Assembly: GCA_963723455.1 (NCBI GenBank)
Contig: CAVRQM010000004.1
Coordinates: 323,716 to 387,715 of the forward strand
DNA: 64,000 nucleotides
Reading direction: 5' to 3'
From: CAVRQM01 sp963723455
GTDB lineage: Bacteria; Pseudomonadota; Alphaproteobacteria; Acetobacterales; Acetobacteraceae
The translations under genes were made by a program, and so were the position numbers. Every line of letters starts with the position of its first letter. Positions within the stretch are counted from its first letter, which is position 1. The notes under the pieces were generated by a model. That model was not told where the DNA came from. It made no database searches and saw only the letters and a program-made list of their open reading frames with translations. This document shows positions 18,661 to 27,153 of this stretch, one piece after another.

Positions 18661-19861
18661 ATGCGCGAAGACGCCGCCGGCATCGACTTCGCGCGCGACG
18701 TCGAGCCGGATGAGCTGGCCGCCCTGGACCGCTCCGGCCTGCCCGATCGCGACCCGGACACGCTGGCGCCGGCATCCGCCGGTATCCGGCGCGGCCGCGG
18801 CGCCACCATCAACCCGGCCAGCCGCTATGACCGGCAGGCCGCGTCGCCGTTCGATGACGGCTGGAGCGGGATGGCCGGGGAGCTGGCCGAGTTGCCGCCG
18901 CTGCCGACCACGCTGCACCGCGACGCCAGCCGCAGCGTCATCAGCTGGAACGACAGCCCGGATATCGGCTTCGACCGCGCCATCAACCCGTATCGCGGCT
19001 GCGAGCATGGCTGCGTCTATTGCTACGCCCGCCCGACCCACGCCTATCTCGGCTGGTCGCCCGGCCTCGATTTCGAAACGAAGCTGCTGTACAAGCCGGA
19101 CGTGGCCGAGCTGCTCGAACGCGAGTTGCGCAAGCCCGGCTATGTCGCGCGACCGATCGCGCTGGGGTCGAACACCGACCCGTACCAGCCGGTCGAGCGC
19201 ACCCTGCAACTGACCCGCGCGGTGCTGGGCGTGCTGGACCGCTGCGATCATCCCTGCACCATCGTCACCAAGTCCGCCGGCGTGCTGCGCGATCTGGACA
19301 TCCTGGCGGGGATGGCAAGGCGCAACCTGGTGCGCGTCTGGCTGTCGGTGACCACGCTGGATCCGCGCCTCGCCCGCGGCATGGAGCCGCGCGCGGCCAC
19401 CGCCGAGCGGCGGCTGCAGGCACTGGCCGGGCTGGCCAGGGCCGGCGTGCCGGCTGGCGTGCTGGCCGCGCCGATGATCCCGGGGCTGAACGACGCCGAA
19501 CTGGAGCGCATTCTGGAGGCGGCGGCCGCGGCCGGGGCCGGCAGCGCCGGCTACGTGCTGCTGCGCCTGCCGCACGAGTTGCGCCGAGATCTTCCAGGAC
19601 TGGCTGGAGCAGCACGTGCCGGACCGGGCGCGGCATGTGTTGGCGCTGATCCGCCAGACCCGCGCCGGCGGGCTGAACGACGCCCGCTTCGGCCACCGTT
19701 TCACCGGCAGCGGCGCCTATGCGGACCTGCTGGCGCAGCGGTTCGCCCGCGCCGCCCGGCAATTCGGCCTGGACGGAACCAGCGAGCTGGATTGCAGCCG
19801 CTTCCGCCCGCCGCCGCCGCGCCGCCCCGGGCTGGCCGAGGCGCAGCTCAGCCTGCTGTAA
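18661..19861 (+). CDS. PA0069-family radical SAM protein (SPL-like); one frameshift
   Basis: Radical S-adenosylmethionine protein of unknown reaction, related in its core to spore photoproduct lyase. The 4Fe-4S ligands are in NPYRGCEHGCVYCYARPTHA (CxxxCxxC). Other landmarks: YLGWSPGLDFETKLLYK, IALGSNTDPYQPVER, VTKSAGVLRDLDIL, and APMIPGLNDAELE. The start ATG 18661 has a strong AGGAGG site at 18650-18655. The frame changes near 19580, where HEL is followed in the next frame by AEIFQDWLEQHVPDRARHVL and the conserved end TSELDCSRFRPP. One extra C explains it. Confidence 0.87.
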
Positions 19862-19928
19862 GCACGCCGCTGGCGCCGGCTGCCTCGCCCGCGCCGGGCG
19901 GGTCCGATGGTCCATTCGTTGTCGCGAT

Positions 19929-20004
19929 GGCCGGGCTTGGCCCGGCCACCCACCGCCGCGCGATGCATGGAGTGGATCGTGGATGGCCGGGTCTGGGCCC
20001 GGCC
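19929..20004. repeat. Two GGCCGGG...CCCGGCC palindromic intergenic repeats
   Basis: The ~240-bp interval between the radical SAM gene and cheB has no gene. It contains two hairpin-forming units: 19929-19947 (GGCCGGGC, 3-nt loop, GCCCGGCC) and 19985-20004 (GGCCGGG, 6-nt loop, CCCGGCC). Both sit in a common context ending GGCCATGACGG or GGCCACC. Related palindromes occur at 23076-23104 and 54675-54697. They resemble short dispersed intergenic palindromes and may also act as transcription barriers between converging genes. Confidence 0.7.
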
Positions 20005-20101
20005 ATGACGGGACAGCGATGCGCCGAGGGCATCGTGGATGGCTGGGTGGAAGCGCGGCCATGACAGGAACGAGACACAGCGGTCCGCAAGCCGCCGGCC
20101 G

Positions 20102-21091
20102 CTACGCCAGCTCCTGCCCGGTCGCCCTCGACACATGGCCGCTGGCCTTTTCCAGAAGCGTCGCCAGCCGCCGGGCTTCGCCGGCGGCAGCGTGCCATCG
20201 CTCGGCGGCGTGAGGCTGGTTGTGGGCGCGGGCGCGCTCCTCCATCTGCAGGAACATCGCCAGCCGGTCGCGATGCGTCCGCACCGCGACGCCCAGCGCG
20301 CGCTCCAGCTCCGACGCCTGCGCCGCCTGCAGCCCCAGCGCTGTGAAGGCGTGGCCGACCTGGCAGCGGAAGCGCGGTCCCTCGTCGCCGTCGATCTGGT
20401 TCAGCACGCCGCCGCATTGCGGGCAGCTGATCCGGCTGGGACGGCCGGGCACGCTGTCCTCCACCCCCAGTTCCGGCATGTCGCGGCCGGCGATCTGGTC
20501 CTCGGCGATGATCTCCGGCGGCAGCGTTCTGCCGGCCCCGGCGGCCTCGCCGGACAGGCGGCGCAGCAGCGCCGGCAGCTCTCCCAGCGGCGACTTATAG
20601 TCCACGTGGTCGCGCGACAGCGCCTCGCGCGGCATCGACGGCCATTGCGCGTCGTCCGGGTCCTGCACGATGCTCACCCCGCCGGCCAGCTTGATCGCCA
20701 CCAGCCCCTCGGTGCCGTCATCCAGCAGCCCGGTCAGCACCACCCCGATCACCCGCGGCCCATAGGCGATGGCTGCAGATCGGAACAGCGGGTCGATCGC
20801 CGGCCGGGTGCGGTTTTCCAGCGGCCCGCGGCGCAGCAGCATCTGGCCGGGCCGCAGCAGCAGATGATGGTCGGGCGGCGCCACGAAGATCTGCCCCGGC
20901 TCGACCTTGGCCCCGTCTTGTGCCGCCACCGCCGGCAGCGGCCCGGCGCGCGACAGCAGCTTCGGTAGCAGGCTCTGGCCATTCGGCGACAGATGCTGCA
21001 CCACCAGGATCGCCGCCGGGAAGTCCGCCGTCAGTCCGGCGCACAGCCGCGTCAGCGCGTCCACCCCACCCGCCGAAGCCCCGATCACCAC
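20102..21091 (-). CDS. cheB: Stand-alone CheB-type protein-glutamate methylesterase with C-terminal Cys motif
   Basis: CheB methylesterase domain without a receiver domain. Catalytic triad candidates: Ser in VIGASAGGVDAL, His in ILVVQHLSPNG, and Asp in VLTGLLDDGTEGLVAIK. A C-terminal extension carries CPQCGGVL...RFRCQVGHAF, a CxxC-type zinc-ribbon-like element, then a helical tail. The only starts in frame are adjacent GTG codons (first at 21091), leaving almost nothing before the first beta strand. Removing one A near 21105 would give GTG-ACC-GAT-CGC-GAC-ATC, a more normal N-terminus, so an indel at the start is possible. It is divergent from a hybrid kinase gene; stand-alone CheB domains often work in sensory rather than chemotaxis complexes. 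Confidence 0.87.
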   Translation of the reverse strand: MVIGASAGGVDALTRLCAGLTADFPAAILVVQHLSPNGQSLLPKLLSRAGPLPAVAAQDGAKVEPGQIFVAPPDHHLLLRPGQMLLRRGPLENRTRPAIDPLFRSAAIAYGPRVIGVVLTGLLDDGTEGLVAIKLAGGVSIVQDPDDAQWPSMPREALSRDHVDYKSPLGELPALLRRLSGEAAGAGRTLPPEIIAEDQIAGRDMPELGVEDSVPGRPSRISCPQCGGVLNQIDGDEGPRFRCQVGHAFTALGLQAAQASELERALGVAVRTHRDRLAMFLQMEERARAHNQPHAAERWHAAAGEARRLATLLEKASGHVSRATGQELA

Positions 21092-21227
21092 GATGTCGCG
21101 ATCGGTTCACGTTTTCTCACATTTCCGAGAGATTGACGGCTATGCAACGCTCGGGCGCTCGCAAGGGCAGCGTCTGCCGGGCTAAGGTTCGTATTGCACC
21201 AACAGTTTCCGTCGAGGGACTTTTGTC

Positions 21228-23058
21228 ATGAACGACCAGACAGCAGGGCCGGATGCCGCCACGATCCAGCGCCTGGCCGCAGAGCTGGAACAGGCCCGGG
21301 TGACCACCGAGGACCATGACGCACAGACGGCTGCTCTGCACGAGGAATGTCGCCGCCTGATCGAGGAGCTGCGCGAGCGCCGCGCCGGGCAGCATTCGGC
21401 CGAGACCCTGGCCGCCGACCTGCAGCGGCCGGCTCGACGAGGTCCGGTCGGCGGCATCGTCGCTGGAGCGCGAGCAGGCGACGCGCAGCACCACCGAGGA
21501 GGAGCTGCGCATCAGCCTGGAGGAGCTGCAGGTCGTCACCGAGGAACTGGAGGAGGCCAACACGGCGCTCCAGCGCGCCAATGCCGGGCTGGAGGAGCGC
21601 GTCGTCAGGCGCACCGCCGAGCTGGCGCAGGCCAACGCCCGGCTCGACGAGCACAACCAGCGGCTTGAGGCGCTGGTCGCCACCGAGGTCGCGGCGCGCG
21701 AGGCGGCGCAGGCCGCGCTGTTCCGCCAGCAGAAGCTGGAGGCGCTGGGCCAGTTGACCGGCGGGATCGCGCACGACTTTAACAATCTGCTCACCGTGGT
21801 CATCAGCGGGCTGCACATGCTGGGCCGCGCCGAGACCGACGAACGCCGCGAGCAGCTGATCGGCCGCATCGGCGAGGCGGCGTCGCGCGGCTCGGAGCTG
21901 ACGCGGCGGCTGCTGGCGTTCGGCCGCCGCCAGGCGCTGCGGCCCGAGCCGCTGAACCTGCCCGAGCACATGGCCGATCTGTGCGAGCTGCTGGGCCATT
22001 CGCTGCGCGCCGACGTGACCCTGGACTGCCGCGCCGAGCCGGATGTATGGGCGATCGAGGTCGATCGCGGCGCGCTGGAACTGGCGCTGCTCAACCTGTC
22101 GGTCAACGCCCGCGACGCCTTGCCGCATGGCGGAACCATTATTCTTTCGGCGCGCAACATGCGGCTTGGCGAGGAGGCGGCGGCGGCGGTGGATCTGTCG
22201 CCGGGCGACTACGTCGAGGTGGCGGTGGCCGACAGCGGCAGCGGCATGCGCCCGGAGGTGCTGGCGCGGGTGTTCGAGCCGTTCTTCACCACCAAGGAGG
22301 CCGGCCAGGGGTCCGGGCTTGGGTTGCCGCAGGTGTACGGCTTCGCCCGCCAGTCCGGCGGAACGGCGCGGGTGCAGAGCGAACCGGGCGAGGGCTGCAC
22401 CGTGAGCATCCTGCTGCCGCGCACCGAGCGCGTGCCGGTCGCCGCCGACCCGCGCCGGGGCAGCGTGACGGCGGCGGCCAGGGACGGGCGGGACGGGCGC
22501 CGCGCCGCGGACCTCGCCCGGGCGGCGCGGCTGACCCCCGCCGCGTGGGGGGCGGAGAAGTCGCGGCCGGAGGAGGCGCCGGCGCGGGATGGCGCGGCGT
22601 CGGACGGGATGGAAGCGGGCGACGCGGCGGAGCGATTGGCCTCGGTGCTGGTGGTCGAGGATGACGACGAGGTGGCCGCCCTGGTGCTGGAGCTGATGGG
22701 TCAGTTCGGTCACGACGCCACCCGCGTCTCCAGCGTCGATGCGGCGCTGGGCGCCCTGGCGCATGGAAGCAAGGTCGATGTCGTGTTCTCGGACGTGCTG
22801 CTGCCCGGCGGCGCCAACGGGGTCGATCTGGCGCACGAGGTCAGCAAGCGCCGGCCGGATGTCGGCATCGTGCTGACCAGCGGCTACGGCCCGGACATGA
22901 TCGGCCGCATGGGCGAGGTGCATTGGCCGCTGCTGCGCAAGCCGTACCCGCCGGACGCGCTGCGCGCGGCGATCGAGGAGTCGCTGCGCGAGCACGGAGC
23001 GATGCCGCCGCCGAAGGCGCCCCACCGTCGCGTCTCCCCGTCGTTCATCGGCTACTGA
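21228..23058 (+). CDS. Hybrid sensor histidine kinase/response regulator; one frameshift in the coiled coil
   Basis: Cytosolic hybrid kinase with no membrane segment. It has an N-terminal helical region (MNDQTAGPDAATIQRLAAEL), then a long coiled coil (TTEEELRISLEELQVVTEEL, RVVRRTAELAQANARLDEHN). The H-box is QLTGGIAHDFNNLLTVVISG, the N-box ALLNLSVNARDALPHGG, and the G-boxes DSGSGMRPEV and GSGLGLPQVYGFA. A linker of ~60 residues leads to a receiver domain SVLVVEDDDEVAALVLELMG with phospho-Asp in VVFSDVLLPGG and LLRKPYPPD. The frame changes near 21430 (LAADLQ to GRLDEVRSAASSLEREQ); one base is extra. It is divergently arranged with cheB, suggesting a shared sensory pathway. Confidence 0.88.
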
Positions 23059-23075
23059 CCGGCGCCCCCTTTACC

Positions 23076-23104
23076 GTCGTGGCCGGGTCACGCCCGGCCA
23101 CGAC
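23076..23104. terminator. Perfect 12-bp inverted repeat between converging genes
   Basis: GTCGTGGCCGGG, a 5-nt loop TCACG, and CCCGGCCACGAC form a perfect hairpin between the stop of the hybrid kinase (23058) and the stop of the opposite-strand hypothetical gene (23131). There is no T-run, so classical intrinsic termination is uncertain. Its core matches the dispersed GGCCGGG/CCCGGCC palindromes elsewhere in the window. Confidence 0.6.
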
Positions 23105-23130
23105 GCCCTGCGAAGCCGCCCCCCGATCCG

Positions 23131-23642
23131 TCAGCTGTTCGGCGGCCGGCCCACCATGTTCGCCCCGCGAGCGGCCAGGTTGGCGCGGCCGATGACGCGG
23201 TTGCGCCCGCCGGTCATGCCGTCGCCGGTGCCGGTCGTGTTGCTGGCGTCGCTGGCCTCCGGCGCGATCAGGATCTCTGACAGCCAGCCCGAGGTGATGT
23301 CGATGCGCACGGAGAACTCGGTCTCCGTGGCAATCCACACTTTCACGTCCTTGGCGAAGAACTCGTCCTTGAACTCGATCCCGATCTGGCTCACCCAGTC
23401 GCCGGCGATGCCGCTGGAGACCATCTCGCCGGGGCCATAGACCAGCATCACCGTTGGCACCGCCAGCTTGAAGTAGTTGCCCTCCAGCTGAAGCCGTAGA
23501 TGCGCGCCAGGATCGGATGCCGATCGAAATCGATGCGGCCGCTCGAGCCGACCTCGCCCAGGCTTAATCCCTTGAACACCCGTCCGAACAGGCGGCAGGT
23601 GCTGCCGGCCAGCAGCGTCTCGTCGTGCGAAGTCCCGGACAT
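23131..23642 (-). CDS. Unknown 170-residue protein, last gene of the YcaO-TfuA locus; one frameshift
   Basis: I do not recognise a family. The first part is MSGTSHDETLLAGSTCRLFG followed by GRVFKGLSLGEVGSSGRIDF and RHPILARIYGF. After a one-base break near 23490 it continues QLEGNYFKLAVPTVMLVYG, then a beta-rich middle (DWVSQIGIEFKDEFFAKDVK, IATETEFSVRIDITSGWLSE). A flexible Gly/Asn/Arg-rich tail (GTGDGMTGGRNRVIGRANLA...MVGRPPNS) ends it. No signal peptide or membrane segment is evident. It lies 62 bp after the metallopeptidase gene on the same strand and looks like the end of the operon. The tail makes it a speculative candidate substrate for the YcaO-TfuA pair. Confidence 0.6.
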
Positions 23643-23704
23643 CGGCGCCTCCGTTCTGTTCGGCTAATGATATAGCCAGCGTGTTCGTTCCGCAATAGCA
23701 TCCG

Positions 23705-25094
23705 TCAGGCGGCGCGGTGGGCGTGCGGCATCAGCCCGCGCGCCAGCCCGACATGCCGCATGTCGCCGTGCCGGCAGGCATGCGCGGCAGCGCCCGGCTG
23801 CAGCCGCAGCAGCGTGCCGCGCCGGCTCGATCGCAGGTTGCGCCGATGCGACAGCGGTGCGGCGACCAGCTCGGCGCGCGGGTCGATGCCGCGCCGGGCG
23901 AAGATCCCCAGCAGCGCATCGAGCTGCCGGGCGCGGCCGCCGAGCGCCGCCGCCTCCAGCATCCGCGCGGCGACGCGCTGGAAGGTCAGTCCCTCGGCGG
24001 CGACGCCGCGCACCGCATGCAGCAGCCAAGCGGAGACGGCGTCGCGCGCCTCGACCAGCGCGGCCTCGAAGCCGTCGGCGAAGCGGGAATAGGCGCGGCG
24101 GTGCGCCTCGTGGATGCCGGCGAGCGATCCGGCGGCCGCACCCGAACTCCAGCCGCGCGCATCCATCAGCGAGCGGATCAGCCCGCGCGCGGCCAGCCCG
24201 TCCTGATAGACCTCCACCAGCAGGTCGAAGATCGCGCCGGTCATCGGCAGCGACAGCGCATGCGCGTTGCGGCCCAGCCCGGCGGGGTCGATCCACTCGC
24301 CGGTCTGGTCCAGCCTGATGCCGGCCACGTCGCGCATCGTCACGTCGTTGCTGGCCATGCGCAACTGCTGGTGCGGCGCGGTCTCGGCCAGCCGGTTGAC
24401 CAGGTTGGGTGCATAGAGATCGCCTTGCGTCTGCTGCAGCAGGCGTGCGCGCACGCCGGGAAAATGCAGGCCGGACAGCAGCGCCACCATGTCGCCGAAA
24501 CACTCATGGAACGCCAGGAACTGCGCATCCAGCCGCTCGGGCGGCGGCACGCCGAGCCGGCCGAACAGCATGGCGTGCCCGACTTCATGCGCAACGACAT
24601 CGAAGTTGAGGCAGAACGGCTGCATGCCGGCGCCCGGCGGCCCCGGCCAGAGGCCGGTCTCCAGGAAGCCGGGGCCGCTCTGCGCGTTGCGCCATTGCAC
24701 CAGGGGCACCAGCTCCAGCCGCGCCGGGGCGTCCGGGTGCCACCATTGCACCGCCTCGCCCGATTGCGCCTCCCAGATGTCCAGCACCAGGCGCACCGTG
24801 CCGAACAGGTGGGCGGCGCGGAATTGCGGCGTGGCCTCGGCGACGCCCTGGAAATGCCCGTCTCGATCCGGCTCTGCCGGCGGGTGCAACGCCCCGCGGT
24901 ACGGCGGCGCATCGTCCGGCGGCTCGTATTCGCGGGTCTTGTCGGTGGCATTGGCGACATACATTCGCGAAATCGGCCGGACCCGGCGCCAGGCTGCCGG
25001 CTGGGCAGGACACCTCGACGATCTCGGGGGAAAACCCCTCGTCGTATTGCGGGTACAGCCGGAACCGGGTGCCGCCTGATCGGTGCCGTGTCAC
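23705..25094 (-). CDS. Gluzincin-like (HExxH) metallopeptidase in YcaO-TfuA locus; one frameshift
   Basis: Predicted zinc peptidase. The zinc motif is VVAHEVGHAMLFGRLG, and about 30 residues on FHECFGDMVALLSG supplies a third ligand Glu and a conserved Asp, in the manner of thermolysin-type (M4-like) enzymes. No signal peptide is seen. The N-terminal part (RFRLYPQYDEGFSPEIVEVS) is in one frame and MYVANATDKTREYEPPDD onward in another; the break is near 24975, so the full protein is ~460 residues. The start is GTG at 25094, 37 bp after tfuA. In this neighbourhood it could be a leader or maturation protease, but that is inference from position only. Confidence 0.72.
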
Positions 25095-25131
25095 GCCGCG
25101 TTCCGCCCCGCAGTTGCGCCAAGCCGGGTGT

Positions 25132-25971
25132 CTAGCCCGGCCAGGGCGCGTTGTCCTCCGAGTGTAACGAAATCGTTTGCACCGGGCCATCGCCGCGATC
25201 CGGGTCCAGCGCCAGCGCCCGGGCGCGGCGCTCGGCCTGCAGCGCCTGCCGCTCGAACTGCTCCCAGATCAGCGTGCGCTCGAAGCGGAAGCCCGGGGCG
25301 GCGGCGCCGGCCGGCTCGGCGGCGATGGCATGCAGCATGGCGATCGCATCCCGGCGCTTCTGCCGCACCGCGCCGCGCGGCAGCCAGTCGGCGAGCGGCG
25401 CTGGCGCCACCGCGGCGAGGGCGGCCAGGCTGCGGCGCGGAAAGTGCTGGCGCTTCATCGCCGCGGCCAGCGACAGGCAGCGCGCGCGGTCGATGACGCC
25501 GTCGGCGACGGCGGCCAGCAGCGTGGCGCGCAGATCCACCATCGCGTCGGACAGCGCGGCACCGCCGGCCGGCGCCGGCGCGTGCACCACGGCCACCTCG
25601 TCGTCGTCCTCGAACGCCTCGGGGAAGCCGGGCCAGATGCCGTCGCGATAGGCGGCGAACACCGCGCCGACGCCGCGCATGCCGAACGGCCGCAGCTCCG
25701 CCGCACGCAGCGCGCCCATGCTGGCCGCGCCCCAGACCGCAACGCCCTGCGCCATCGCCCACAGCAGCTCGCGATGCCAGACCGCCGGCACGTCGAGGAA
25801 CACGCCGTCGATCAGTCCGAGTGCAGCCGGCCGGTACGCGCGCACGGCGCGGAACACGTCGCCCTGCCGCGCCGGCGGCAGCACCCGGCAGGGCAGCAGG
25901 CGCGCCACTTCGCGCGGTGGCAGCGTCGGCCCGGCGAACACCACAACGCCCTGCAAGGCGGGCGGGATCAC
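25132..25971 (-). CDS. tfuA: TfuA-like protein (YcaO partner)
   Basis: TfuA core domain. Recognisable blocks are VVVFAGPTLPP, RVLPPARQGDVFRAVRAYRP, GLIDGVFLDVPAVWHRELL, and VWGAASMGALRAAELRPFG with AYRDGIWPGFPEA. TfuA proteins work with a YcaO enzyme: in methanogens the pair installs the thioamide in McrA, in thioviridamide-type RiPPs it is the predicted thioamidation partner, and the name comes from trifolitoxin. The start GTG at 25971 overlaps the ycaO stop (GTGA), which fixes the start and implies coupled translation. A C-terminal extension of ~130 helical residues follows the core. At 279 residues it has typical length. Confidence 0.88.
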   Translation of the reverse strand: MIPPALQGVVVFAGPTLPPREVARLLPCRVLPPARQGDVFRAVRAYRPAALGLIDGVFLDVPAVWHRELLWAMAQGVAVWGAASMGALRAAELRPFGMRGVGAVFAAYRDGIWPGFPEAFEDDDEVAVVHAPAPAGGAALSDAMVDLRATLLAAVADGVIDRARCLSLAAAMKRQHFPRRSLAALAAVAPAPLADWLPRGAVRQKRRDAIAMLHAIAAEPAGAAAPGFRFERTLIWEQFERQALQAERRARALALDPDRGDGPVQTISLHSEDNAPWPG

Positions 25972-27152
25972 GCCGCCCCCAGCACGCGCCGCGCCCGGAC
26001 GCCGGGGGAGAACTCGCCATCCGCCTCGGACCACGCGCCTTCCAGTCCCGGGACCAGCACGCGCACCACCGGCACGCCCAGATCCGGTCGCGTCAGGTCC
26101 ACCGCCAGGGCCTGCGCCATGCCGGCCTGCGCCAGCCGTCGCAGCACGGCGGCGACCGGATCGGAGTCCGGAACGTCGGAGCCCGGCACGGCCGCGGCAT
26201 CGGCGAACCGCCGCGCCGGGGCGGCGCCGCGCCAGGCCAGCGCGGTCGCCAGCCGGGCCTGCACCGCCCGGTGCGCGAACGCCTCCGGCGGCAGGTCATC
26301 GCGCGCGCCGGAGATCGTGGTCAGCCGTGCCTGAGCCGCCTCGGCCAGCGCGGCGGCCAGCGCCGCGTCGGGATGGGTCCGGCAGGCCGCGCCCAGCTCG
26401 GGCTGCACCTGGCCCAGCGGATCGGTCAGCAGGGCCGCGAACACCGGCACGCCGACATCGCTGGTCGTCTCCCAGATAGTCACCTCCACTCCGGCGGCGC
26501 GGCACAGATCGAGAAACGCCCGGCTGCACGGGCCGTCGACGCTGTCCGGATCGACCAGCGTGCGCGCCTGTGCCGTCTCGCTGGCGGCGTGCCACAGCGT
26601 CATCGCGTCACGCTCGACCGCCTCGCACAGCCCGTGCAGCAGCGCCTCCTCCGACGTGTTGCCCGACGCCAAGCCGGTGGTGGTGGCTTGAAACACCCGT
26701 GCCGCGGCCGCCTGCGGCAGGCTGTAATCGGCGGTGACCAGCTCGCGCGGCGCCCAGACCGGGCGGCCCGATCCCAACTCGCGCGCCTCGACCCATAGCA
26801 GGCGTTCGTGCAGCGGATCGGGGCCGCCGCGGCAGCGCGGCAGCCGGAGCGGGTCGGCGAACGCGCCGATCGCGGCCAGCTCGGCGGCGCTGGCGAAATG
26901 CGCCGGCAGCATCGCGGTCTCGGCGCAGCAGCATTCCAGCGCCTCCATCAGCGCGGACACCTTTGCCGCGGCCAGGCTGTCGCCCTTGCCCTGATGCACC
27001 GCCACGGTGCGCGAGTTCGGCCTGACGGCGGCAGCCACGGGGATCCCGATCACATCCAGCCCGGTCAGCACTGCCAGCCGTGTGACACCGATCGCCGGCG
27101 CCAGCGCGGCCACCCGCGCCAGCGTGGCCTCGGGCGCGAGCCGTCGGTTCAC
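25968..27152 (-). CDS. YcaO-domain ATP-dependent peptide-backbone-modifying enzyme
   Basis: YcaO proteins use ATP to activate peptide amide bonds and form azolines, amidines or thioamides. The ATP/Mg-binding signatures are visible: SALMEALECCCAE (SxxxExxE type), LLHGLCEAVERDAMTLW (ExxER) and EAAQARLTTISGARDD. The N-terminal substrate-binding part begins VNRRLAPEATLARV with GIPVAAAVRPNSRTVAVHQG. The C-terminus (FSPGVRARRVLGAA) lacks the PxPxP ending typical of azoline-forming cyclodehydratases, in line with TfuA-associated, non-azoline YcaOs. The start is taken as GTG 27152, one base after the preceding stop; a longer start at 27233 would overlap that gene by ~80 bp. Confidence 0.88.
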   Translation of the reverse strand: MNRRLAPEATLARVAALAPAIGVTRLAVLTGLDVIGIPVAAAVRPNSRTVAVHQGKGDSLAAAKVSALMEALECCCAETAMLPAHFASAAELAAIGAFADPLRLPRCRGGPDPLHERLLWVEARELGSGRPVWAPRELVTADYSLPQAAAARVFQATTTGLASGNTSEEALLHGLCEAVERDAMTLWHAASETAQARTLVDPDSVDGPCSRAFLDLCRAAGVEVTIWETTSDVGVPVFAALLTDPLGQVQPELGAACRTHPDAALAAALAEAAQARLTTISGARDDLPPEAFAHRAVQARLATALAWRGAAPARRFADAAAVPGSDVPDSDPVAAVLRRLAQAGMAQALAVDLTRPDLGVPVVRVLVPGLEGAWSEADGEFSPGVRARRVLGAA

Positions 27153-27153
27153 A

